From Verrucomicrobiota bacterium (GTDB lineage: Bacteria; Verrucomicrobiota; Verrucomicrobiia; CAIQCK01), in assembly GCA_016222825.1 (NCBI GenBank), contig JACRQF010000015.1, positions 233,646-297,645 of the forward strand: DNA of 64,000 bases. Reading direction: 5' to 3'. A program made the position numbers and the translations under genes. Of the stretch, positions 18,233 to 27,142 are shown one piece after another (position 1 is the stretch's first letter; each line of letters opens with the position of its first letter). The notes below the pieces were generated by a model. The model was not told the DNA's origin, did not search any database, and was given only the letters and a program-made list of their open reading frames with translations.

Positions 18233-19623
18233 AAGATTTCCTTCAACCGTCCGTCGGACTTCGCGCCGTCTTCGGCGTTCGGGATGACCGTGGTGAACTG
18301 GCCGGTCGGATGCGGCAGGCGCGCGTTGCAGTCAATGCCGAGCAGTTCATACATCGTGCCGATGAGGTCGGCCGGATGAACGGGGCGGTCCTTCACTTCC
18401 TCGCCTTTCGCATCCGACGCGCCCACGACGCGTCCGCCCTTGAAGCCGCCGCCCGCGACCATCGCTGAGAAGCAGTTACCCCAGTGGCCGCGCCCGCCGT
18501 TCCACGGCGCTTCCCACTGCACCTTTGGCGTCCGGCCAAACTCGCCGCACCACCAGACGATGGTGCTGCCGAGCAGTCCGCGGTCGGACAAGTCCTGCAA
18601 CAGCGTTGCCACGCCCTTGTCCATTTCCGGCAGCCGGCGGCGCATGGTCTGGAAGTTCTGTTTGTGCGTGTCCCAAGTGCCGCTGCGATAGTTGATGGTG
18701 ACGTAAGGCACGCCGCGCTCGACCAGCCGGCGCGCGACGAGACACGACTGGCCGAAGGTGTTGCGGCCGTAGCGGTCGCGGAGGTCGCCTTTCTCCTGTG
18801 AGAGATCAAACACCTTGCCCGCGTCGCCAAGGATGAGGTCGTAGGCCTGTTTTTCCACCTGGCTGGCGGCGAGCATCTGCGGGTCGTTCGGCGCGGCGTG
18901 CTGGAGCGTGTTGAGGCTGTGAAGGTAATTGCGCCGGTCCTGCTGGCGCTTGTCGGAGATGCCCGACGCGACGATGCCCTCCACCGCGAACCGCGCCGCC
19001 GCCGGATCGCCGCCCGTCGCGAACGGCTTGAAGCGCGAGCCGAGGAAGCCCGCCTCGTCGAAGCGGCCTTGCGGCTCGGTCAGCACAATGTAAGGCGGCA
19101 GCAGACCGCGATAGCCGCCGTGGGCGCCCTTGAACAGCGACACAACCGCGCCGGCGCACGGATAGACGTCGCGCCCGCCCTGTTGCCGCGCGGTCTGCAC
19201 GAGATAGGAGGCCGTCTCGTGCGCGTTCACCCCGTGGGTCATGCTGTGGATGACGGCATACTTGTCCGCCTGCTTGGCGAGCAACGGCATCAGTTCATTG
19301 ACCCGCAGCCCGTCCACGTTCGTCGCGATGGGCGTCTTGAACGCGCCATAATAATCATAGCCCGCGTCCGGCTTCGGGTCCCACGTGTCGAGATGCGCCG
19401 GCCCGCCCCACATCCATATCTGGATGACCGAGCGCGCCTTCGCCCTCGGCGACTGCGGCGCCGCGAACGCCGACAAGCCCAGATGATCGCCGAGCCACAA
19501 GCCGGCCGCGCCGAGCATCGCGCGCCGCACCGCCTCGCGCCGTGTCATCGCCGTCTCGCGCATTTGGCCGAGCACTCTTTCGGAGAGATTCTGTTGCGTC
19601 TTCATGGTCGTTCTCGTTTTCAT
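18229..19623 (-). CDS. DUF1501 domain protein, Tat-type leader
   Basis: 464 residues. A leader with TRREAVRRAMLGAAGLWLG resembles a twin-arginine signal. The body carries the DUF1501 hallmarks: VIQIWMWGGPAHLDTWDPKP, HSMTHGVNAHETASYL, YVTINYRSGTWDTH and TIVWWCGEFGRTPKVQ. The family has an alkaline phosphatase/sulfatase-like fold but no assigned substrate. It is the middle gene of the DUF1553-DUF1501-PPC trio, 7 bases after one partner and overlapping the other. A conserved functional unit at the cell surface is likely. The second methionine (6 codons in) is an alternative start. Confidence 0.9.
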   Translation of the reverse strand: MKTRTTMKTQQNLSERVLGQMRETAMTRREAVRRAMLGAAGLWLGDHLGLSAFAAPQSPRAKARSVIQIWMWGGPAHLDTWDPKPDAGYDYYGAFKTPIATNVDGLRVNELMPLLAKQADKYAVIHSMTHGVNAHETASYLVQTARQQGGRDVYPCAGAVVSLFKGAHGGYRGLLPPYIVLTEPQGRFDEAGFLGSRFKPFATGGDPAAARFAVEGIVASGISDKRQQDRRNYLHSLNTLQHAAPNDPQMLAASQVEKQAYDLILGDAGKVFDLSQEKGDLRDRYGRNTFGQSCLVARRLVERGVPYVTINYRSGTWDTHKQNFQTMRRRLPEMDKGVATLLQDLSDRGLLGSTIVWWCGEFGRTPKVQWEAPWNGGRGHWGNCFSAMVAGGGFKGGRVVGASDAKGEEVKDRPVHPADLIGTMYELLGIDCNARLPHPTGQFTTVIPNAEDGAKSDGRLKEIL

Positions 19624-19630
19624 TCCTCGC

Positions 19631-21250
19631 TCAGTGCCGGTAGAGAAACTCCGCGCTGTTGACCAGCGCCCACGCCAAGTCCACCGCGGCCTCCTGGCCT
19701 TTCACGCCGGTCTGGGCGTGGGCGGTCACCGCCTCCCATTCCGCCGCCGTCGGATAGCGCGACAAAACCATCAGATAGAGCCACGTCACGACGTCGCCCG
19801 GATTCTTCGCGTTGCGGATCGTGTTTTGAAGCTTCGGGCTGTCCTGGAGTTTCTTTTGGATATGGCTGGAGTTGAGCAAATGGAGCCGCTGCTCGGCCGT
19901 GGCGCGGTTGTTGCGCTCGGATTCCCGGCCGGTGTCGCGCGACGGCCGGCCGAACAACTCCAGAAACGGGCTGCCGATGCTGCCGTCGGGCAGCGAGATC
20001 GAACGCCGCTTTTCCGGGATGAACGTGAAAGGTTCCGGAATCGGGCTGGTGTATCGCTCGGACATGCCCGTGATCTGGTTGAGCGCGTCGGCGAGCACTT
20101 CGGCGTCGAGCCGGCGCATCGGGTAGTGCGCGAAATACGCCTCGGCGCCGGGGCGGCTGTCCCTGGCAATGCAGGAGAGCTGGTAGGTCTTGGAGTTCAG
20201 GATGAGGCGGAAGAGGTGCTTGAGGTTGTAGCGGGCGTTGATCAACTCCTGGCAGAGGTATTCGAGCAGTTCCGGGTTCGTCGTGGGATTGTCGGCGCGG
20301 ATGTCGTCCGGCTCGTGGATGATGCCGCGGCCGAGGAGCCAGAACCAGACGCGGTTGGCGATGGTGCGCGTGAACCACGGATTCGACGGCTTGGCCAGCC
20401 AATCGGCGAACGCTTCGCGCGGGTCGCGGTCGGGCGCGAGCGTCGTGGCGGTGCCGTCGGGAAATATCGGCGATGCGCTCACGACGGCGTTTGTGTTCTT
20501 CGCGGCGAGGCGTTCGGGGTCGAAAAAGACGATCTCCTCCTTCCACTCGGAAGTCTCCTTGTAGCCGAGTTGCGAGAAGAACGCCGCCATGCCGGCGAGG
20601 CGGTCCTTGGGCCACTTGTCGGCGCGCGCGCCCATGAACGTCAGCGCGACGGTCTGTGCGATGGACTGCGGATCCTTGTTCTGCATCGCGCGGTAGAAGT
20701 TGACCGCCGGGTCGCGGAAGTTGCTGCCGCTGGCCGTGAGCAGTTCATGCACGAACCGGTCATACGGCTTGTTGGACTTCATCGAGGCCCAAATCCACTG
20801 GTGATACGCCTGCGCGGCCCGGGGCCAGAGGTTGATGGGGAACTCCGCCTTCACGCGCAGCAGGTCGCTCCACTTGTTCGCCCAGTAGTCCGCGAATTCG
20901 TCGCGCGCCAGCAGCCGCTCGACCAGCGCGGCGCGCTTGTCCGCCTCCTTGCTGTCGAGAAACTCCCTGGCCTCCTTCGCCGTGGGCAGCGTGCCGATCA
21001 CGTCGAGATAGGCGCGCCGCAGGAAGGCCGCGTCGGAACTGAGATTGGCCGGCTTGATGCCGAACTGTTTGTGTTTGGCGAATACGAACTGGTCAATCGG
21101 CCCGCGCGGCGTCAGGTCGCCCTGCATCTCGAAAGGGTTGAGCTTCGGCGTCGCCGGTTTCGCCGATGGCGAAGCCGCTTCGCCCGATGCGACCACCAAA
21201 ATCACCCCAACCGCAAACAGTGTCTTCATCATACAAGATGTCACCGTCAT
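19631..21250 (-). CDS. DUF1549/DUF1553 domain protein
   Basis: 539 residues. The N terminus is a signal peptide; starting at MMKTLFAVG, 6 codons inside the frame, is likely. IDQFVFAKHKQFGIKPA then RRAYLDVIGTLPTAKEAREF is the DUF1549 signature. DPREAFADWLAKPSNPWFTRTIANRVWF and PMRRLDAEVLADALNQITG are DUF1553. The C-terminal FLYRH ending is also typical. Larger homologues carry a cytochrome-type CxxCH domain or a concanavalin-like domain in front; this copy has neither and is short for the family. It is encoded first in the trio. Confidence 0.9.
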   Translation of the reverse strand: MTVTSCMMKTLFAVGVILVVASGEAASPSAKPATPKLNPFEMQGDLTPRGPIDQFVFAKHKQFGIKPANLSSDAAFLRRAYLDVIGTLPTAKEAREFLDSKEADKRAALVERLLARDEFADYWANKWSDLLRVKAEFPINLWPRAAQAYHQWIWASMKSNKPYDRFVHELLTASGSNFRDPAVNFYRAMQNKDPQSIAQTVALTFMGARADKWPKDRLAGMAAFFSQLGYKETSEWKEEIVFFDPERLAAKNTNAVVSASPIFPDGTATTLAPDRDPREAFADWLAKPSNPWFTRTIANRVWFWLLGRGIIHEPDDIRADNPTTNPELLEYLCQELINARYNLKHLFRLILNSKTYQLSCIARDSRPGAEAYFAHYPMRRLDAEVLADALNQITGMSERYTSPIPEPFTFIPEKRRSISLPDGSIGSPFLELFGRPSRDTGRESERNNRATAEQRLHLLNSSHIQKKLQDSPKLQNTIRNAKNPGDVVTWLYLMVLSRYPTAAEWEAVTAHAQTGVKGQEAAVDLAWALVNSAEFLYRH

Positions 21251-21353
21251 ATAACGCTTCCGGGCCGGAAATGTTACAGTTGAAATGCAGTTTTCGGCAA
21301 ATAGCGCCGGCGGGCGCGGATGCCCGATTTAATCGCTCGCGGCAAGGCCACCC

Positions 21354-23075
21354 TTGGTGCATAGTAACGCCGTGGTCTTCGATCAAATCAAAAGTGTCGT
21401 TGAGATCTATCACCACCTGCCCCGATACCGGGAGATATTCCTGACGTTCTTCAAGTATGGGTTCGTGGACCTGATGAAGTTCGTCCATCTCCAGAAGCTG
21501 CTGGAGATCGCGGACCGCCAGTTGTATCCGAAGAACGAGGAGCTTCACCGCAAACCGATGGCGGAGCGCTTCCGCTTGGCGCTGGAGGAACTCGGCCCCA
21601 CTTTCGTGAAGTTCGGCCAGATCCTCAGTTCGCGGCGCGACCTCATCAACGAGGCGTTTTACAGCGAGCTGCGGAAGCTGCAGGACGCGGTGCCGCCGTT
21701 TCCGGGCGCGGAGGCGGTGAAAATCGTCGAGCGCGAACTGGGCCGGCCGCTGGGCGGGGTTTTTAAGTCGTTTGACGAAAAAGCCATCGCCGCCGCCTCG
21801 ATCGCGCAGGTGCATCGGGCGACGTTGCTGGATGGCGCCGAGGTGGCCGTCAAGATACGCCGTCCCGACATCGCGAAGGTCATCGAGGTGGACGTGGCCA
21901 TCCTCATGGACGTGGCGCGCTTTCTGGATACGCACGTCGAGGAACTGGCGGCGTTGAACCCGGTGGGCGTCGCGCAGGAGTTTGCGCGGGTCATCGAGCG
22001 GGAACTGGACTTCACCAACGAGGCGCGCAACATGGAGCGCTTCGCGAAGCAGTTCAGGAACAACCGCTGGATTCGCGTGCCGCGCGTTTACCGTGAATGT
22101 TCGACCGGGGCGGTGCTGGTGATGGAGTATCTGTCGGGCTTCCGGATGGACGACCCGGAGCAGTTGCGGGCGCAGGGGATTGACCCGGTGCTTTTGTCCG
22201 AGCGCATTTCACGGCTGATCTTCCAACAGGTGTTCAAGCACGGTTTTTTTCACGGCGACCCGCATCCCGGCAACGCCACCATCCTGCCGCCGGGCGTGCT
22301 GGTGCTCTACGACTACGGCATGATGGGCGTCCTGAGCGTGCCGTTCCGCGAGAACATCGCGAGCATGATCGTCGGCTTGGTGGAGAAGGACTCGCGCGTG
22401 GTGAGCCGTGCGTTGCTCGGCATGTCCGAGGAAGGGTTTGTGGACGAGCCGCGGTTGCTGGAGGGCGACGTGGAGGTTTTCGCCCAGCAATACCTGGACT
22501 GCCCGCTCAGGGATTTGAAGCTGGGCTTCGTGCTGAACCGTCTCTTGGACCTGCTCATCAGCCACAAGCTGCGCATGAAGGCCGACTTCTACCTGGGCGT
22601 CAAGGCGCTGACGCAGGTGGAAGCCAGCGGCCGGGTGCTTGACCCCGATCTGAACTTCGTCCGGTTCGGCGAGCCTTACGCAATGCAGGTTATCGAGGGG
22701 AGATTCGATGTCAAACAGATCCTCAAGAACATCTACTCAGCCGTCGGCGAGACCGCGGATTTCCTGAGAACCTTCCCGCTGGAAGCGCGGGACCTGTATG
22801 AACGGGTTCGCAGCGGACGTTACCGCATCCCGCTGGAACACCGGTTCGACCCGAAGGGATTTGAGCCGTTGCGAAGCACGCTCAACCACATCACCAACCG
22901 CCTCGCCGAGGCGGTGCTTTCGGCAGCCATCATGGTCTGCTCAAGCATCCTCATCCTGGCGGACCACTCCAGCATGTGGAACTTCCTGCCGATGCTCGGC
23001 CTCACCGGCCTCGTCATCGGGGGCAGCATTGCCTTCCGCCTTGTCGTCGCCATCTGGCGCAGCGGCGGCATGTGA
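21354..23075 (+). CDS. ABC1/AarF/UbiB-family atypical kinase
   Basis: 573 residues. The kinase-like fold shows the family's LGPTFVKFGQILSSRRDLI, the AAASIAQVHRATL (KxGQ and A-rich loop region), VAVKIRRPD lysine, EFARVIERELDFTNEARN, and HGFFHGDPHPGN with YDYGMMG as the catalytic and metal-binding loops. Two C-terminal hydrophobic segments (about 515-565) anchor it to the membrane. UbiB relatives support quinone synthesis or other lipid handling, and both roles are possible here. The start at 21354 is the first ATG. It is divergent from the DUF1553 gene. Confidence 0.88.
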   Translation: MVHSNAVVFDQIKSVVEIYHHLPRYREIFLTFFKYGFVDLMKFVHLQKLLEIADRQLYPKNEELHRKPMAERFRLALEELGPTFVKFGQILSSRRDLINEAFYSELRKLQDAVPPFPGAEAVKIVERELGRPLGGVFKSFDEKAIAAASIAQVHRATLLDGAEVAVKIRRPDIAKVIEVDVAILMDVARFLDTHVEELAALNPVGVAQEFARVIERELDFTNEARNMERFAKQFRNNRWIRVPRVYRECSTGAVLVMEYLSGFRMDDPEQLRAQGIDPVLLSERISRLIFQQVFKHGFFHGDPHPGNATILPPGVLVLYDYGMMGVLSVPFRENIASMIVGLVEKDSRVVSRALLGMSEEGFVDEPRLLEGDVEVFAQQYLDCPLRDLKLGFVLNRLLDLLISHKLRMKADFYLGVKALTQVEASGRVLDPDLNFVRFGEPYAMQVIEGRFDVKQILKNIYSAVGETADFLRTFPLEARDLYERVRSGRYRIPLEHRFDPKGFEPLRSTLNHITNRLAEAVLSAAIMVCSSILILADHSSMWNFLPMLGLTGLVIGGSIAFRLVVAIWRSGGM

Positions 23076-23101
23076 TGTTCGGAAGCGAGCCGGAGAGTGT
23101 T

Positions 23102-23368
23102 TCAGAGATTCTTCAGTCCCTTGCGGAGACTCGCGGCGCCTTCCTCAATCGCGTTCGTCAGCTTGACCGACGCCTGGTTGACCAGCGACGACGCCTTCAC
23201 CTTCATCGCGTGACGCGCCTTGGCGGTCTGGCCCGCGCTGGTGATCACGCCGTCCTTCAGCAGGGCCGCGGCCTGGTCAATCAGCTTGACAGCGGACTGG
23301 ACCAGCGGATCCTTGTTGCCGGCGGCGGGACTTTTCGCCTTACCACTTTTCTTTGCAGCCTTAGCCAT
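23102..23368 (-). CDS. Small basic Ala/Lys-rich hypothetical protein
   Basis: 88 residues with an excellent AGGAGG ribosome-binding site 6 bases before the ATG, which makes a real gene likely. The N terminus is Lys/Ala-rich (MAKAAKKSGKAKSPAAG). The rest forms amphipathic helices rich in Ala, Ser, Leu and Lys without aromatic residues or cysteines. The composition recalls histone H1-like or phasin-like DNA- or granule-binding proteins, but I cannot assign it. It converges with the UbiB-like gene. Confidence 0.6.
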   Translation of the reverse strand: MAKAAKKSGKAKSPAAGNKDPLVQSAVKLIDQAAALLKDGVITSAGQTAKARHAMKVKASSLVNQASVKLTNAIEEGAASLRKGLKNL

Positions 23369-23599
23369 AATTCCTCCTGTGTGTTACCTGACCTTACGAA
23401 CAGCCTGCCGTTCTGTCAACGATGGGAAACTGCCGGTAGTGGGTCAGTTTGAATCCTATGCGCCGTCGGGGTTGAAACACTGGCATACGGATTGCCGTTT
23501 ATAACAGTTAGAACAAATGAAACCAGAGTTGTCTGTTGACCTGCAAGTTTCAGGTGGAAACGCGGTCGGGAGCAGCGGATGCTCGCATAATCTACCAGC
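23369..23599. other. Non-coding stretch upstream of small basic protein
   Basis: I see no convincing gene here on either strand. It holds the ribosome-binding site of the small basic protein near 23374 and probably its promoter. The rest is less GC-rich than the flanks and adjoins the transposase relic, so it may be left-over mobile-element DNA. Confidence 0.4.
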
Positions 23600-23909
23600 A
23601 AAGGCATGGTCAGCCTGGCGGAAGTCGAGGATGGCTCGCCGGTGGCGATGGCCGTCATGGACCAGAAGGAACACACCGAGCGAGGCGAACTGAAAGTCGC
23701 GCAGCACTTGCTGGCGGCACGACGCCACCTTGGACGAAGACCGCACGCGCTTGCGCCAAGGCCGCGCCCTGATGAACTTGGCTCTCCTGCACAGCGCCAA
23801 CCTGCGGCTGCTTTCCTGCGAGGGAGCCGAAGACTGGCTGCCAGCCCAAAAGGAGGGCCTCGCCGCCCATCCCACTGCCGCTCTCGTTCTCTTGCGCAAA
23901 AAACTATGA
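23600..23909 (+). pseudogene. Degenerate transposase relic
   Basis: One frame from 23606 reads MVSLAEVEDGSPVAMAVMDQ and then GELKVAQHLLA. After a shift near 23720, another frame reads LDEDRTRLRQG followed by RALMNLALLHSANLRLL, and ends at the TGA at 23907. The second piece resembles the C terminus of ISAs1-type (H-repeat) transposases, where an E-D-x-x-R-x-R-x-G segment precedes a Leu-rich tail. The frame break, short length and lack of flanking inverted repeats point to a decayed copy. The family assignment is tentative. Confidence 0.45.
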
Positions 23910-24040
23910 GTCAAAACCAAACGCCCTGCAGGTCTATTATTGAGGCCGGCAAAGGCAAACAGAGCAGAGGCTGGCTCCTTCGGCGCGTCACTCGGCTACG
24001 TTTTGGTTGCGGCTGCGCCGCGCTGGGATAAGATGCACGC

Positions 24041-24547
24041 ATGATGAACCGAGTGTCAGTCATCCTGGGGTTGTTGCTCCTCGTCATTTGCGGCGCCAGG
24101 CACAGCCGCGCCGCTGGCGGCGCGATGCAGGAGGTCATCGCCGCGCTGTCGAACGACGCCAGCGTGCGGATCATCTACACCGACGTGCTTGGCGACAAGA
24201 AATCCGTCCGCAACGACCTCCAGGTCTCGCCGGAGCGGACGTTCCATCTCATCCTGCGCGAGACAAGGCTAGTGCCGGCGGCGAAAGGCAAGCCGTCGCA
24301 GGACCGCTGGCAGTTGCTGATCCACGCGCGCGAGTGGAACGGCCAGGAGTTGTTGGAATCAGGCAGTCTCGCTGAGAAGAAGCTCATCTGGTTGTTGCAT
24401 CGGCGCGCCGCTGTCACGACCGATGCCGCGGAGAAGCTGAACGCGTCCACGCTCGTCGGAGTCCTGATGAACCGGAGCCAATCTTTCCCCGCGCCGAACA
24501 GCGGTAAGTGGGCGCTGCGCAGCGCGGCGCTGACCAAGAAACCGTGA
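24041..24547 (+). CDS. Secreted hypothetical protein
   Basis: 168 residues with a signal peptide (hydrophobic 7-18, cleavage near SRAAGG). The mature part is a compact alpha/beta sequence with no cysteine. It contains IIYTDVLGDKK, TFHLILRETR and a DRWQLLIHARE strand. No known family is recognised. It lies 40 bases before the antiporter gene in the same direction and may be co-transcribed with it. Confidence 0.6.
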   Translation: MMNRVSVILGLLLLVICGARHSRAAGGAMQEVIAALSNDASVRIIYTDVLGDKKSVRNDLQVSPERTFHLILRETRLVPAAKGKPSQDRWQLLIHAREWNGQELLESGSLAEKKLIWLLHRRAAVTTDAAEKLNASTLVGVLMNRSQSFPAPNSGKWALRSAALTKKP

Positions 24548-24586
24548 ACCGCCGCCAACCAACCCCGCCTTTCACTGACACCGCCC

Positions 24587-26296
24587 ATGCATGCTGACCT
24601 CCTGGCCGACATCGGACGTTGCATCCTCGTTTCCGTCGCGCTCGCCTATGTGGCGCACCTGATTCGCCAGCCGTTGATCCTGGCTTACATCGCCGCGGGC
24701 GTCTTGCTCGGCAAACACATGGGGTTCGGCTGGCTCGACGATGTTCACAGCATTGAAACCATCAGCGAGATCGGCTTGATCCTGTTGCTGTTCATGATCG
24801 GCCTGGAAATGGACCTGAAGAAGATCCGCGAGGCCGGCAAGGTGGTGACGTTGACCGGTGTCGTGCAGGTCACGGTCTGCGCGGGGCTGGGCTGGCTGTT
24901 CTTCCGCTGGCTCGGCATCGGCGGCGGGCAGTTCGACGCGCTCTATCTGGCCGTCTGCACCGCCATGAGCAGCACGCTCATCGTGGTCAAGCTGTTGCAC
25001 GACAAGATCGAACTCGACACGCTGCCGGGCCGCATCACGCTCGGCGTGCTGGTGTTGCAGGACGTGGCCGCCATCCTCTTCATCGCCGTCCAGCCGAACC
25101 TCCAGGACCCGCGCCTCCTGCCGGTGCTGCTGTCATTTGTCAAAGGTGTCGGCCTGATCGTCATGGCGTTCGCGGCCACGCGCTACGTGCTGCCGCCGCT
25201 GTTCCGCCGGATCGCCAAGGTGCCGGAGTTGGTGCTGGCCGGTTCGCTCGCCTGGTGCTTCCTTGTCGTTGCGGCTGCCGACGCCGCGGGACTGAGCCGT
25301 GCGATGGGCGCGCTCATCGGCGGCGTCAGCATCTCGACGTTCCCCTACAACCTCGATGTCATCAGCAAGCTGACCAGCCTGCGCGATTTCTTCATCACGC
25401 TGTTCTTCGTCGCGCTGGGCGCGGACATCCCGCAGCCAACGCCGGGGTTGCTGCTCGCGGCCGTCGGCTGCTCCATCTTTGTCGCCTTCTCGCGCTACGT
25501 CAGCGTGACGCCGCTGCTGCTGAGCCTGCGAAACGGCCACCGGGTCAGCCTCATCCCCGCCATCAACCTCGCCAACGTCAGCGAGTTCTCCATCGTCATC
25601 GCCGCCGTCGGCCTCAAAGCGGGCCACATCAGCGAAGCCGCGCAGACGCTTATCGTGCTCGCGTTTGCCGTCACCGCGACCGTCTCCACCTACAAGATTT
25701 CCTACAACTTCGAGCTGCAGCGCATCTACAGCCGGGGGCTGAAACGCCTCGGCGTGCGCGACCTCGACCAGACGGAAACACTCGTCGCCGCGGCGCACCC
25801 GAGGTTGATGCTGCTCGGCTTCGCCAAGGTCGCCAGTTCGTTGTTGGAGGAGATTGAGCGGCGCGCGCCTGCGCTCAAAGAACGGATGGCCGTCGTGGAC
25901 TTCAATCCCGAAGCGGTCCATGAGTTGCGGCAACACGGCATCCGCGTTCACTACGGCGACATCAGCCACACCGACTCGTTGCGCCACGCCGGGATTGAGC
26001 ACGCCGAGATCGTTGTCTCCACCATCCCCGACCACTACCTCAAGGGCATTAGCAACCGGCACATCCTTCAGTTGGTCCGCCAGCTCAACCCGAAGGCGCA
26101 GGTCGTGGTGACGGCGGAGACGCTCACCTCCGCGCGGGAACTTTACGCCGCCGGCGCTGATTACGTCAGCGTGCCCCGGATCAACGCCGCCGCCGACCTG
26201 CTGCCCGCGCTGGAGAAGCTGGTCGCCGGCGCGACCAACAGCGACCGCGAGGCGTTCCAAGCTGTCGTAAAGCAGCGCCACGAAATCATTCCATGA
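24587..26296 (+). CDS. CPA2 family cation:proton antiporter with TrkA-N (RCK) domain
   Basis: 569 residues. About 12-13 helices cover residues 5-385, with YIAAGVLLG, LLLFMIGLEMDL, the MSSTLIVVKLL helix and TLGVLVLQDVAAI typical of KefB/KefC-like exchangers. A C-terminal NAD-binding RCK_N domain (about 410-550) has LMLLGFAKVASSLLEE, VVDFNPEAVHEL, VHYGDISHTDSLRHAGI and AGADYVSVPRI. It probably exchanges K+ or Na+ for protons under nucleotide control. It overlaps the next gene by 4 bases (ATGA). Confidence 0.9.
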   Translation: MHADLLADIGRCILVSVALAYVAHLIRQPLILAYIAAGVLLGKHMGFGWLDDVHSIETISEIGLILLLFMIGLEMDLKKIREAGKVVTLTGVVQVTVCAGLGWLFFRWLGIGGGQFDALYLAVCTAMSSTLIVVKLLHDKIELDTLPGRITLGVLVLQDVAAILFIAVQPNLQDPRLLPVLLSFVKGVGLIVMAFAATRYVLPPLFRRIAKVPELVLAGSLAWCFLVVAAADAAGLSRAMGALIGGVSISTFPYNLDVISKLTSLRDFFITLFFVALGADIPQPTPGLLLAAVGCSIFVAFSRYVSVTPLLLSLRNGHRVSLIPAINLANVSEFSIVIAAVGLKAGHISEAAQTLIVLAFAVTATVSTYKISYNFELQRIYSRGLKRLGVRDLDQTETLVAAAHPRLMLLGFAKVASSLLEEIERRAPALKERMAVVDFNPEAVHELRQHGIRVHYGDISHTDSLRHAGIEHAEIVVSTIPDHYLKGISNRHILQLVRQLNPKAQVVVTAETLTSARELYAAGADYVSVPRINAAADLLPALEKLVAGATNSDREAFQAVVKQRHEIIP

Positions 26297-27117
26297 ACCG
26301 TTATCAGCCCTTGCTCGACACTGCCATCGCCGCCGCGCACGCCGCAGGCGAACTCCAGCGCCGCCACTTCCACCGCCCCTTGCGAGTGACCGCCACAATG
26401 GCCCACGACATCAAGCTCGAACTCGACGTCCGCAGCCAGCGCATCATCGAGCGCGGCATCCTTCGCCGTTTCCCCGACCACGAAATCCTCGGTGAGGAAG
26501 GCACGCGGAAATCCAAAGTCCAAAATCCAGAATCCAAAATCCGCTGGGTCATTGACCCGATAGACGGCACGGTGAACTTCTTCTACAACATCCCCGTCTT
26601 CTGCATCAGCATCGCCGCGCAGGAACTTGTTCCGGCCAATCCAAAATCCAAAATCGGAAATCTAAAATCCGAATGGCGCACCGTCGTCGGTGTCATCTAC
26701 GACCCGATGCGCGACGAGATGTTCTCCACCGCGATGGGCCAGCCCACGCGCCTCAACGGCCGCGTTGTCCGCGCCTCCAAGCGGCGCAAGCTGGCCGACA
26801 CCATCTGCACCGTCGCGTTTTTCAAGGACAAGGAAACCATCCGGCGCGGCCAGGCGGTCTTCCACGCGCTGCTGCCGCGCGTGCGCAAGCTTCGCCTGCT
26901 CGGCGCCGCCGCGCTTGACCTCGCCTACATCGCCTGCGGCCGGTTCGACGCCTACGTGGAATTCGGCGTGAAACTCTGGGACATCGCCGCCGGCCTGCTG
27001 CTGGTGGAGAACGCCGGCGGCAAAACGCTCGTGCGCCCGACGAAGGAGGAACATGGCTACGCGCTGCTCAGCATGAGCGGCGCGATCCCGCAGTTGCCGC
27101 GGATTGTGAAGTGGTAA
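26293..27117 (+). CDS. Inositol monophosphatase (SuhB)-family protein with two in-frame repeat insertions
   Basis: 274 residues. The metal and substrate motifs are intact: GEEG (67-70), WVIDPIDGTVNF (85-96) and WDIAAGLLLVENAGG near the C terminus. Two segments look foreign, KSKVQNPESKI (73-83) and NPKSKIGNLKSE (117-128). Both are translations of 7-bp DNA repeats (26510-26543 and 26638-26672) placed in variable loops between conserved motifs. The reading frame and motifs survive, so the enzyme may be active. Possible substrates include inositol phosphate, PAP or histidinol phosphate. It is translationally coupled to the antiporter gene. Confidence 0.85.
   Translation: MNRYQPLLDTAIAAAHAAGELQRRHFHRPLRVTATMAHDIKLELDVRSQRIIERGILRRFPDHEILGEEGTRKSKVQNPESKIRWVIDPIDGTVNFFYNIPVFCISIAAQELVPANPKSKIGNLKSEWRTVVGVIYDPMRDEMFSTAMGQPTRLNGRVVRASKRRKLADTICTVAFFKDKETIRRGQAVFHALLPRVRKLRLLGAAALDLAYIACGRFDAYVEFGVKLWDIAAGLLLVENAGGKTLVRPTKEEHGYALLSMSGAIPQLPRIVKW
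26510..26543 (+). repeat. Heptamer array AATCCAA in coding sequence
   Basis: Units AATCCAA, AGTCCAA, AATCCAG, AATCCAA and partial AATCCG follow each other with exact 7-bp spacing. The array is translated in frame inside the inositol phosphatase-like gene, in the loop between the GEE and DPIDGT motifs. Confidence 0.92.
26638..26672 (+). repeat. Second heptamer array AATCCAA in the same gene
   Basis: Five 7-bp units: AATCCAA, AATCCAA, AATCGGA, AATCTAA, AATCCGA. It has the same orientation and sequence family as the array 95 bases upstream. It lies in frame in the loop before VVGVIYDPMRDE. Confidence 0.92.
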
Positions 27118-27142
27118 AGCGGCGATTTTACCGCCTTGCCTG

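Noticed and set aside
23456..23920. 154-codon minus-strand frame opposite the transposase relic
   Set aside because: It is an Arg/Ser/Cys-rich antisense frame; the plus strand reads transposase-like fragments instead.
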